DNA from: Actinomycetota bacterium
Lineage (GTDB): Bacteria > Actinomycetota > Actinomycetes > S36-B12 > UBA10799
DNA: 5,220 nt
Assembly: GCA_030837445.1 (NCBI GenBank)
Contig: JAUPKM010000314.1
Span: 1 to 5,220, forward strand
Direction: 5' to 3'
Position 1 is the first letter of the stretch. Every line of letters begins with the position of its first letter. The notes beneath the pieces are model-generated. The model ran no database searches. It had not been told where the DNA came from and saw only the letters and a program-made list of their open reading frames with translations. The position numbers and the translations under genes were made by a program. Below, piece by piece: positions 1 through 5,220 of the stretch.

Positions 1-224
1 CCCACCGGCGTGCCGTCCCGGTACGTGACGACACCGGGCGGGTTCTCGCGCTCGCACAGACGTCGCATGGCCTGTTCGCGGTCGCCCCCACCGAGTTCCC
101 TGATGTCGGCGGCCCCCAGGCAGTGGGAGACACACCAGCAGTGCGGGTTCCGACGATTCGGGTTGATGACGTCGGTGAAGTCCTCGAACCGGTCCGGCGT
201 CACCGGGTGCGTCTGCCAAGCCAT
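1..224 (-). CDS. GNAT-like N-acetyltransferase, N-terminal part (cut by window edge)
   Basis: The reverse strand opens with ATG at 224 and stays open to the edge, giving 74 complete codons (MAWQTHPVTPDRFEDF...). The segment has an N-terminal 'PVTPDRFEDFTDVINP' stretch, then a Cys/His-rich 'NPHCWCVSH', then 'LGGGDREQAMRRLCE' and 'PPGVVTYRDGTPVG'. I recognise this as the start of a family annotated as GNAT acetyltransferases in actinomycetes; in it the 'GVVTYRDG.PVG' stretch would be an early core strand that leads toward the acetyl-CoA site. That site itself lies outside the window, so neither activity nor substrate can be judged. Third codon positions are strongly G/C, as expected for the host. 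There is no convincing Shine-Dalgarno, but a candidate promoter ends only a few bases before the ATG, so translation may be leaderless. The family call is from memory of the pattern, not from a search. Confidence 0.72.
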   Translation of the reverse strand, partial: MAWQTHPVTPDRFEDFTDVINPNRRNPHCWCVSHCLGAADIRELGGGDREQAMRRLCERENPPGVVTYRDGTPV

Positions 225-231
225 GCGCGTC

Positions 232-260
232 AGTGAACGGGGTGGGGACCTGCCTGTCAA
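232..260 (-). promoter_or_regulatory. Candidate promoter of the GNAT-like gene, possibly near-leaderless
   Basis: On the minus strand a perfect -35 TTGACA (260-255) is followed by a 17-base spacer and a weak -10 TTCACT (237-232). Only seven bases separate the -10 from the ATG at 224, so transcription would begin at or next to the start codon. Leaderless mRNAs are common in actinomycetes, and the missing Shine-Dalgarno fits. The weak -10 keeps this tentative. Confidence 0.35.
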
Positions 261-350
261 AGACTCCGGTCTCGGCGCGGCGGTCCCGCCTGCCCTGCGG
301 ACCAGGACAAGCAGGAGACGTTGCCCAGAGGCAGACTGACGTCGGTGGGT

Positions 351-378
351 GGCCAGGGCTGGGGGCGAACCGCTGGCC
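351..378 (-). terminator. Weak candidate hairpin downstream of the dGTPase gene
   Basis: Perfect 6-base arms GGCCAG (351-356) and CTGGCC (373-378) flank a 16-base loop, about 40 bases beyond the stop of the dGTPase gene in its direction of transcription. There is no U-tract. The arms are short enough to occur by chance in GC-rich DNA. Confidence 0.2.
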
Positions 379-403
379 TTCCGGCATCAGAATCTCCGGG
401 CGG

Positions 404-417
404 TCTCAAATTTGAGA
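404..417. repeat. 14-bp perfect palindrome at the dGTPase stop codon
   Basis: TCTCAAATTTGAGA is its own reverse complement. It lies one base beyond the TAG stop (421-419) of the dGTPase gene and almost exactly where the GC-rich left flank gives way to AT-richer DNA. It could be a protein-binding site, a weak terminator stem, or a mark of the insertion boundary. It has no loop, so it is not a classical terminator. Confidence 0.45.
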
Positions 418-418
418 T

Positions 419-1828
419 CTACCACCCGACACCATGTGGCTCACTTAGAGGATTAGCGTTACCCGTCAAGTATGAGTTTAAACGTACAAGCTGCAGCTCC
501 GTGAGCTCGCACAAAGCGTCGCAAGCAATCCTGGGAATATCGGGAGGGAAGCTGGCCTTCATGGCTTCCTCCGTACGTCTTAGTGTGAGAGGAGGAAGCT
601 GTGGGCATTTTTTGCCAGACAGTAGTTTGCTCGCTTCCTCCCTGAAGTAGTTGAATCCGTTACGAACCATCTTCCGGTACCCTACTTCGCAAGCACTTAA
701 TCTCGGTCCATCAATAACAAAATAGGACACCATATCTTTTAATACGTAAATAACTGGTTTGGCCTTAGTGTTTACGCAGAGAGATGCTTTACTTCCATTC
801 CTGTAACAAATTGATGGCTTATTGATGCATTCACTCACCATGTGCGAGCAAAATTTTTTGAGGCGTACGCTACCCGTAAACTCGTCCCACTTGCCCTGTT
901 TGAATGATTCTTTCGGAGGAATCAGGTCTTTCTGTAATAGTTTCAGCACTTCCCCCAAAACATTCTCAGGCAAACGCCTCTCTTTACTCTCACCGTGACC
1001 CTGCCCTCGCTTACATTTATACCAGTCCTCGAACTGTGACCATGCACGCCCCTCACTTAATATTTCCCACAATGGAATTATGCCGGAGCGGACAAAATCC
1101 TCAAAATCATGCACGGCGTACGTAACATCGTCCGCCCATTCTACAACTTTTGCCTCAAGTGAAGGCTCCGGGTAGGGATCTTGGGGGTTTTCCCACCAGC
1201 TTTTGTCGCACCAGGAAGAGTTATTCTCCCCCTCCATGACCCACGCAAAGTCAGCAATATCCCCCCGAAAAAATCCCCACTTCTTCTTCGATTCACGACG
1301 GTCACAGTCGTGGGGCCATGGGTACTTAATTACAGACCGCAGACTGGCTCTCGTCAAATTTAGGCCAGGGGACTGCTCGCTCAAATCAGTTCCATGCGAA
1401 AGGCGTGTTAAAATGCGAAAAGTTTGGGCATTCCCCTCAAAGGAGTCCGTCACGTCGTCACCGACTAGCTGCTGCAGCTCCATCTCCGCAGCATGCCCAA
1501 AAGGCGGGTGACCCAAATCGTGGGCGTTGCCAGCAAATTCAACGACATCCGGCGCGAGAATTTTCCGCAATTCTTGTCCGTTTGTACTTTTGTGTAACAA
1601 TGCTTCCGCAACACCTCTAGCGACATGCCCCACTTTCAAACTGTGAATCATCCTGTTGTGTAACATTGATCCCTCATGGGGTGGGACGACCTGCGTAATG
1701 CCCGATAAGCGACGGAAAGCCTTAGAGTATATAACTTTGTCGCGATCTCTTTGAAATGGGGTCCTAATGTCACTCCGATTGCTCTGGGGATGCTTCCTTT
1801 TCTGTCGCAAGTCGGCGTCGACGCCCAT
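419..1828 (-). CDS. HD-domain dNTP triphosphohydrolase (dGTPase family), possible anti-phage dGTPase
   Basis: This is a complete 469-residue cytosolic protein of the dGTPase family, which hydrolyses dGTP or other dNTPs to the nucleoside plus triphosphate. Seen: 'FQRDRDKVIYSKAFRRL' (25-41), the first metal His in 'HSLKV' (H62), the HD pair in 'HDLGHPPFGH' (H103, D104), 'FEGNAQTFRIL' (130-140), 'KYPW' (168-171) and the last metal Asp in 'EWADDVTYAVHD' (D234). All metal ligands are intact and the length is normal for the family. An in-frame TGA lies 27 bases upstream, so ATG 1828 is the first good start; the nearest GGAG is 14 bases away, so ribosome binding looks weak. The gene is alone, not in an operon. 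It is visibly AT-richer than both flanks, with many AT-ending codons and AAA lysines, which points to recent transfer. Some family members deplete dNTPs during phage infection; that role is inferred here from the family and from the PglW-like neighbour. Housekeeping dGTPase is the alternative. Confidence 0.93.
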   Translation of the reverse strand: MGVDADLRQKRKHPQSNRSDIRTPFQRDRDKVIYSKAFRRLSGITQVVPPHEGSMLHNRMIHSLKVGHVARGVAEALLHKSTNGQELRKILAPDVVEFAGNAHDLGHPPFGHAAEMELQQLVGDDVTDSFEGNAQTFRILTRLSHGTDLSEQSPGLNLTRASLRSVIKYPWPHDCDRRESKKKWGFFRGDIADFAWVMEGENNSSWCDKSWWENPQDPYPEPSLEAKVVEWADDVTYAVHDFEDFVRSGIIPLWEILSEGRAWSQFEDWYKCKRGQGHGESKERRLPENVLGEVLKLLQKDLIPPKESFKQGKWDEFTGSVRLKKFCSHMVSECINKPSICYRNGSKASLCVNTKAKPVIYVLKDMVSYFVIDGPRLSACEVGYRKMVRNGFNYFREEASKLLSGKKCPQLPPLTLRRTEEAMKASFPPDIPRIACDALCELTELQLVRLNSYLTGNANPLSEPHGVGW

Positions 1829-1863
1829 TTGTTTGGTCCATTCTCCATGGATTATTCACTTCA

Positions 1864-1892
1864 AGTATCGACAACCCGAACGCTAATCTTAA
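1864..1892 (-). promoter_or_regulatory. Candidate sigma-70-type promoter of the dGTPase gene
   Basis: Minus strand -35 TTAAGA (1892-1887, 4 of 6 consensus), 17-base spacer, -10 GATACT (1869-1864, 4 of 6). The predicted start near 1857 gives a leader of about 29 bases before the ATG at 1828. It sits inside the AT-rich stretch, so it would have travelled with the gene, but AT-rich DNA also yields chance matches. Confidence 0.42.
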
Positions 1893-2252
1893 GCGAGGAA
1901 CGAGAGCTTGAATGAATATGGTTGGTCAGCTGCTCGGAGTATCTCTGATTTGATCTTGTTGGTTTTGTTGTTGATCATGGTGATGTGTCCATCGACCGCA
2001 GATCCAGCTGTGACGAGCTGGCCGTGTTGATGGTGGTGCTGAGTGAGAGGTTCGCAGTTGCGAAGGCATCTCACCACCGCTCGAGTTGCCAGCGCCTCAG
2101 GGCGCACGGGGATCCGGGCGCAGGTGCCGCTACCAGGACCAGATCGGAGGGCATGGTCTGTCGCACGCTGCGGTCGAGGCAGAAAGGCGGGAGCTGCTGG
2201 CCCAGGTGGTCGATCACCGGATGGTGGAGATCCTCGATCGGTTCCGTGGGAG

Positions 2253-2299
2253 TCGTCCGGGATGGCCGTGGCCTTCTCTGCTGCGGCCATCCCGGACGA
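2253..2299 (-). terminator. Strong hairpin terminator downstream of the secreted-protein gene
   Basis: Perfect 16-base arms (2253-2268 TCGTCCGGGATGGCCG and 2284-2299) pair around a 15-base centre. Two wobble and two Watson-Crick pairs can extend the stem to about 20 pairs with a 7-base loop. It begins 40 bases past the TGA (2342-2340) of the minus-strand gene. There is no T-tract, but actinomycete terminators are often U-less hairpins. It would work from either side and could also shield the dGTPase gene from read-through. Confidence 0.75.
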
Positions 2300-2339
2300 G
2301 CAACTGGCGAGGGTGCGGGGTGTGTTCTGGCCCTGTGGG

Positions 2340-3002
2340 TCAGGAGCCGAGGCGGGACAGCGTCCCCGGTAGGGGCGCGAGGGGGTTGGTGTACCAGCGT
2401 TGGACGTCGGCGACGGTGCCGATGCTGGCGTTCTCGATGCTTGTCGTGATGCCCTCCATGCCTCCGGTGGCGAGGATGAAGCGGGAGGCTGCCCGGCCGG
2501 TCACGATGAGGGTGTAGGTCCCCGTGTCGGCGGGGCGGATGAGTTCGCTGATGATGATGTAGTTCGTCTTGGTGTAGGGCTCGGCGAACGGGACCCGGTC
2601 TTTGCTGGGCAGTGGACGGATCTTGCCGTTGGGTTCCTTGATGTACAGCCGGGGGAGTTTGTGCTGCACCAGGGTCTTCTCCGGGGCGAGATCCGGTATC
2701 AGGACCTGGGCCAGGAATTCCTGTCCGGCGTCCAGACGGATCCGTACCGCTCGGGTGTCGCGTGGGGCGTCCAGCCAGCCGTAGAACGCCACCGAGGCTG
2801 TGCCGTCAGGGACGTACGGGCTGGAAGCGATGGCCGCAGCCGTGTTGGCCTCGGTGAGGACCACGGGCAGATGCGCGTCGGCCGGGGCCGCGGTCCCGAA
2901 ACTGATTGCGATGGCCGCAGCGGCAGCGACACCGGCACGGACCACCCTGGGGGCGGTGGAGCGGGGAGTGTGGAACCCGGGGACGGGGAAGCGGACGGAC
3001 AT
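2340..3002 (-). CDS. Secreted protein of unknown function, beta-sandwich (PPC-like) fold suspected
   Basis: This encodes a 220-residue exported protein. I chose ATG 3002 because GGGAGA (3013-3008) sits 5-6 bases upstream; a GTG at 3059 in the same frame would add 19 polar residues ahead of a normal signal peptide and has no better site. The signal peptide has basic residues at R14, R19 and R22, a hydrophobic core at about 23-36, and a likely cleavage at ADA|H (43/44). The mature part of about 177 residues has no Cys, no LPXTG motif and no C-terminal membrane segment, so it is probably free or loosely bound outside the cell. Alternating strands such as 'ASVAFYGWLDAP', 'RAVRIRLDAGQ' and 'ADTGTYTLIVTG' recall bacterial pre-peptidase C-terminal (PPC) type beta-sandwiches. 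I see no catalytic motif. The mature N-terminus would be His. It is divergent from the PglW-like gene and ends in a strong hairpin, so it is a single-gene unit. Function unknown. Confidence 0.85.
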   Translation of the reverse strand: MSVRFPVPGFHTPRSTAPRVVRAGVAAAAAIAISFGTAAPADAHLPVVLTEANTAAAIASSPYVPDGTASVAFYGWLDAPRDTRAVRIRLDAGQEFLAQVLIPDLAPEKTLVQHKLPRLYIKEPNGKIRPLPSKDRVPFAEPYTKTNYIIISELIRPADTGTYTLIVTGRAASRFILATGGMEGITTSIENASIGTVADVQRWYTNPLAPLPGTLSRLGS

Positions 3003-3319
3003 GGGGGTCTCCCAATTCGCTCGGTTCTCGGGCAGCGGACGAGAGTTCTTATTGGTCACCGAAACCGTAGGCAGAGGACAGGTAAAGACCAGGAAAGCCG
3101 CCTCGGGCGAGGCCGAACGATGTGAATCGAATCACGAACGACCCCATGTCGCGACTTGTGCGCCTTCAGCGCTGGTCGGTGAGGAACCCGGGGACGGCGA
3201 CGGGACGCCACCAACACCTCTGGTCAGCAGACTGGTGGCAGCTGGGGTGCGGCGGGCCGTGCCAGCACCGCTCCGCACTCGATCAGGACCGGATACGAGG
3301 ATGCAAACTGCCCAGAAAA

Positions 3320-3346
3320 GGGGCATAGTGGAGCCACTGAAGCCCC
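3320..3346. repeat. Nested inverted repeat upstream of the PglW-like gene
   Basis: Outer arms GGGGC (3320-3324) and GCCCC (3342-3346) enclose inner arms AGTGG (3327-3331) and CCACT (3334-3338), with a 2-base centre. It could be an operator or a small hairpin. The arms are short, so confidence is low. Confidence 0.3.
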
Positions 3347-3363
3347 GTGGGCCGAGAGAGTGG

Positions 3364-3398
3364 GCCCGGTCTACCGTCCGGACGGTCGGCGACCGGGC
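3364..3398. repeat. Nested palindrome (candidate operator or hairpin) upstream of the PglW-like gene
   Basis: A 14-bp perfect palindrome ACCGTCCGGACGGT (3373-3386) is enclosed by a second pair of arms, GCCCGGT (3364-3370) and ACCGGGC (3392-3398). The whole lies about 30-90 bases upstream of the candidate promoter. Dyad symmetry of this size suits a dimeric repressor site; as RNA it would make a two-tier stem. No regulator is encoded in the window. Confidence 0.45.
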
Positions 3399-3428
3399 TT
3401 CGCGTTACCCGGGATCCACGCAGAACCC

Positions 3429-3457
3429 CGGACGGGGGCGGCCCATCTCGGTAGGAT
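3429..3457 (+). promoter_or_regulatory. Candidate promoter of the PglW-like gene
   Basis: A good -10 TAGGAT (3452-3457) lies 17 bases after a weak -35 CGGACG (3429-3434, with GAC matching TTGACA). Initiation near 3464 would give a leader of about 32 bases. Good -10 with poor -35 is usual in actinomycetes, but the call rests mainly on one hexamer. Confidence 0.4.
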
Positions 3458-3481
3458 CGGGTGGTTGATCGACCGGAGCGT

Positions 3482-3488
3482 GGAGAGG
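3482..3488 (+). promoter_or_regulatory. Ribosome binding site that fixes the GTG start at 3496
   Basis: GGAGAGG is followed by 7 bases and then GTG at 3496. An in-frame TGA at 3466-3468 leaves no other credible start between the stop and the conserved 'VEVTASQFG' region. Confidence 0.8.
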
Positions 3489-3495
3489 GCACGGG

Positions 3496-5220
3496 GTGGG
3501 CGAGCCGGGCCGGAAGCGTTGGGTCGAGGTCACGGCGTCGCAGTTCGGTCATGAGGCTGCCGGGTTACAGATCGTTCGAGGGATCTTGCCCGATGAGACG
3601 CCGTTCCGGGCGTGGTCGAACTTCGAGTTCCGCGATTCCCACGGGCGCTGGCACGAGGTCGATCTGCTGGTGCTCGGGCGCGGGCGGTTGCACCTGATCG
3701 AACTGAAGTACTACTCGGGGATCCTGCGCGGGGACGACCAGCGGTGGTTCCGTGACGGGCGGCGGTCGGAGGACTCCCCGCTGAAACTGGCCCGGCGCAA
3801 GGCGCAGTATTTCAAGAGCAAACTTGTCGACGAGTTGCGCGTGTGGGCCAAGGAACAGAACACCCGGGTGCCCGACGAACGCGAAGTCGTTCCGTACGTC
3901 CAGGAATCGGTGTTCCTGCACCATCCGGACCTGCGGTGCGCGCTGCGCGAAACGAGCGCGATCGGCCTGTACGGCCTGGACGGCAACGAGGACCGCAGCA
4001 ACCTGCCGGGGATCAGCGGACTGCTCGGAGAACCCGCCGGTCACAGGGCCGTCACCCCGACACAGGAGCGGATCCTCGTCAAACTGCTCGAACGGATCGG
4101 CCTGGTGCAGCGCCGCGAACGCGAGGCCGGGTCCTGGGTGATCGAGGACCGGGCGATCGGCTCGGGGGAGGGCTGGCAGGAATGGTTGGCCTCCCACAAG
4201 GTCGCCCAGTCCGACCGGGCGCGGATCCGGTTCCGGGTGCTGCCGCCGTCAGCGCCCCAACAGGTCAGGACCGCTGCGCGGCGTATCGCCGAACACGAGT
4301 TCCGGGTCATGTCGCGGCTGCACCACGACGGGCTGATGCGCCCCCGGGACCTCGTGGAGTCCGACCTCGGAGTCGGACTGGTCTACCCGTACGACCCGCA
4401 GTGGCAACGGCTGGACCTCTGGTACGCGGACCAGCACAACGGCGTCCCGCTGACCACGCAGCTGTCCATCATCCGCCAGGTGGGGGAGGCACTGCAGTAC
4501 GCGCACAACAACCGGGTCGTCCACCGGGGGCTTTCCCCGCTGGCCGTGTGGGTGCGCCCGGTGTCGGGAACAGCGGGGGAGGTGAAGGTCCGGGTCGGGG
4601 ACTGGCAGGGCTCCGGAACGGTCCGGGGCACGGGAACAAGCACGGCGCAGGGCACCAGCGGGACCCACAGCTCCGTGGAAGGGATCACCAGCCTCGTCGG
4701 TACGGACGCCCCGGACGACGAAGCCGGTTTCGCAGCCCCCGAAGGTGTGTGGAACGCCGAAGCCGACCGGATCCGCCTGGACGTGTTCGGCCTGGGCGCG
4801 TTGGCCTTCTACGTGCTGACCGGCGCACCCCCCGCAGCGAACGGGGCAGCCCTCAAACAGCGCCTGCGCGACCAACAGGGCTTGGACCTGGCCATCGAAC
4901 TGCCGCAGGTCTCCTCCACCCTGCGGTCCCTCGTACTGCGCGCGACGCACCCGTCGCCCACCAGCCGCATCGGCGACATCCCGATCGTCCTGGCACTGCT
5001 GGCCGACGCCGAACGCGACACAGCCCGCGACGGCGACATGAGCCATCCGCTCGGCGTGGTGCAGAAGCGCGACCTGGTCGAGACGCTCCTGCGCGGCGAA
5101 GGCATCCGCCTCGAGCCGCACCTGCGCGAGCCGGCGCACGTGCCCGAAAGCATTCCGGCAATGCGGATGCTGCAAATATTCCGCACCACGCCGCTGCACG
5201 TTGCCTTCGTTTTCGACGAA
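3496..5220 (+). CDS. pglW: PglW-like defence kinase (NERD plus kinase-like domain), 3' end outside window; C-terminal part appears foreign
   Basis: The frame gives 575 residues and is open at the edge. PglW is the Ser/Thr kinase of the Pgl/BREX type 2 phage-resistance system. Seen: a NERD nuclease-related domain at about 10-130 with D56 and the E69-x-K71 pair ('LIELK') of PD-(D/E)XK folds; a linker with helix-turn-helix-like character (about 193-235, 'GEGWQEWLASHK') typical of PglW; then a kinase-like domain at about 236-503. In the kinase the glycine loop is missing, VAIK lysine is probably R247, HRD reads H343-R-G345, the catalytic-loop Lys and Asn are Ser and Ala, and DFG reads D369-W-Q; APE (414-416) and D429 are kept. 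It is therefore probably a pseudokinase. Known PglW proteins continue with a second kinase domain. Here, from about residue 511, the sequence resembles a CorC/TlyC CBS region instead. MAD6 of the methylation-associated defence system is the main alternative identity. No pglX, pglY or pglZ is visible; downstream genes are outside the window. Confidence 0.83.
   Translation, partial: MGEPGRKRWVEVTASQFGHEAAGLQIVRGILPDETPFRAWSNFEFRDSHGRWHEVDLLVLGRGRLHLIELKYYSGILRGDDQRWFRDGRRSEDSPLKLARRKAQYFKSKLVDELRVWAKEQNTRVPDEREVVPYVQESVFLHHPDLRCALRETSAIGLYGLDGNEDRSNLPGISGLLGEPAGHRAVTPTQERILVKLLERIGLVQRREREAGSWVIEDRAIGSGEGWQEWLASHKVAQSDRARIRFRVLPPSAPQQVRTAARRIAEHEFRVMSRLHHDGLMRPRDLVESDLGVGLVYPYDPQWQRLDLWYADQHNGVPLTTQLSIIRQVGEALQYAHNNRVVHRGLSPLAVWVRPVSGTAGEVKVRVGDWQGSGTVRGTGTSTAQGTSGTHSSVEGITSLVGTDAPDDEAGFAAPEGVWNAEADRIRLDVFGLGALAFYVLTGAPPAANGAALKQRLRDQQGLDLAIELPQVSSTLRSLVLRATHPSPTSRIGDIPIVLALLADAERDTARDGDMSHPLGVVQKRDLVETLLRGEGIRLEPHLREPAHVPESIPAMRMLQIFRTTPLHVAFVFDE
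5026..5220 (+). other. CorC/TlyC (UPF0053)-like CBS-pair segment in frame with the PglW-like gene
   Basis: Codons 511-575 of the open frame read 'GDMSHPLGVVQKRDLVETLL', then a short linker to 'REPAHVPESIPAMRMLQIFR', then 'LHVAFVFDE' at the edge. This is the pattern of the CBS pair in CorC/TlyC/YrkA-type membrane proteins: 'GVV..+DLL..LL' closing the first CBS motif, then 'VPES.PA...L..F+....H.A.V.DEYG' opening the second. The upstream start of the first CBS motif and the membrane domain of such a protein are absent. Codon use also relaxes near the end, with ATA, ATT and GTT codons. Family match is from pattern memory. Whether it is a real fusion or a joint between two DNAs cannot be told here. 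Confidence 0.72.

Larger units (their letters stand above)
1829..2339. other. Intergenic region with low-GC to high-GC transition; no supportable gene
   Basis: This 511-base stretch carries the dGTPase promoter candidate on its left and a strong hairpin on its right. Composition changes from AT-rich to GC-rich at about 1985. Between 1985 and 2250 several frames are open on both strands, and none has a family motif I recognise, a good ribosome binding site or consistent codon bias throughout. One plus-strand frame at about 2143-2247 ('AAVEAERRELLAQVVDHRMV') looks protein-like for some 35 codons and then loses character at the hairpin. It may be a decayed gene, or chance. Confidence 0.5.
3003..3495. 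other. Divergent intergenic region between the secreted-protein gene and the PglW-like gene
   Basis: This 493-base, GC-rich stretch must hold promoters for genes leaving in both directions. Short open frames occur on both strands, but none has a recognisable motif and a ribosome binding site, so I annotate none as genes. Structure concentrates at 3320-3398 (nested inverted repeats) and 3429-3495 (promoter and ribosome binding site of the PglW-like gene). For the minus-strand gene a TACGGT -10-like hexamer is present near 3064-3069, without a good -35. Confidence 0.6.

Noticed and set aside
1648..1848. Short minus-strand frame starting ATG 1848, overlapping the dGTPase start
   Set aside because: It is out of frame with the dGTPase, whose frame carries the conserved N-terminal motifs.
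1889..2290. Minus-strand open frame (133 codons) between dGTPase and the secreted-protein gene
   Set aside because: It begins within an arm of the terminator hairpin, crosses the abrupt composition change and runs over the dGTPase promoter. No motif is recognisable.
3003..3059. GTG at 3059 as the start of the secreted protein
   Set aside because: It adds 19 polar residues before the signal peptide and has no good ribosome binding site, whereas ATG 3002 has GGGAGA at proper spacing.
2400..3125. Plus-strand open frame (241 codons) opposite the secreted-protein gene
   Set aside because: Low-complexity Gly/Asp/Arg-rich translation typical of an antisense frame. The minus strand has a signal peptide, a Shine-Dalgarno and a downstream hairpin.
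3122..3328. Possible small gene of 68 codons on the plus strand upstream of pglW
   Set aside because: No Shine-Dalgarno, no recognisable motif and no coding bias distinct from the other frames of the intergenic region.
3565..4197. Minus-strand open frame (210 codons) under the NERD region
   Set aside because: Fully overlapped by the NERD-encoding frame, with no family motif and no ribosome binding site, so it is a shadow.
4249..5199. Long minus-strand open frame (316 codons) opposite the PglW-like gene
   Set aside because: It is the antisense shadow expected in GC-rich coding DNA. The plus strand carries recognisable NERD and kinase-like motifs with strongly G/C third positions; the minus frame has none.
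1..5220. tRNA, rRNA, CRISPR array, transposase or integrase
   Set aside because: I looked for regularly spaced repeats, tRNA-like cloverleaf patterns and transposase or integrase motifs and found none I could support.

Overview
The window reads as high-GC actinomycete DNA (Streptomyces-like or a relative): strongly G/C-biased third codon positions, GTG starts and a G-rich Shine-Dalgarno. One clearly AT-richer insert breaks this, at about 404-1985. Four protein genes can be supported, two of them cut by the window edges.

Left to right: (1) 1-224, minus strand, the N-terminal part of a GNAT-type acetyltransferase-like protein with a possible near-leaderless promoter. (2) 419-1828, minus strand, a complete 469-residue HD-domain dNTP triphosphohydrolase (dGTPase family). 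Its base composition is unlike that of its neighbours, which suggests horizontal acquisition, and some members of this family protect against phages by depleting dNTPs. (3) 1829-2339, no supportable gene: a likely dGTPase promoter at the low-GC edge, an unassigned GC-rich stretch, and a strong hairpin that probably terminates the next gene. (4) 2340-3002, minus strand, a secreted beta-sandwich-like protein with a clear signal peptide. (5) 3003-3495, a divergent intergenic region with nested palindromes, a candidate promoter and a very good ribosome binding site. (6) 3496 to the right edge, plus strand, a NERD plus kinase-like protein matching the N-terminal half of PglW, the kinase of the Pgl/BREX type 2 phage defence system (the related kinase MAD6 is the main alternative).

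Together the dGTPase and the PglW-like gene suggest a defence island, although they are not in an operon and nothing shows that they act jointly.

The most notable observation is at the right edge. From about codon 511 the PglW-like frame stops resembling PglW and reads as the CBS-pair region of a CorC/TlyC-type (UPF0053) protein. It replaces the place where PglW normally begins its second, probably active, kinase domain. This is either a contig chimera or recombination joint, or a novel fusion, and the reads across about 5005-5045 should be checked before any biology is built on it.
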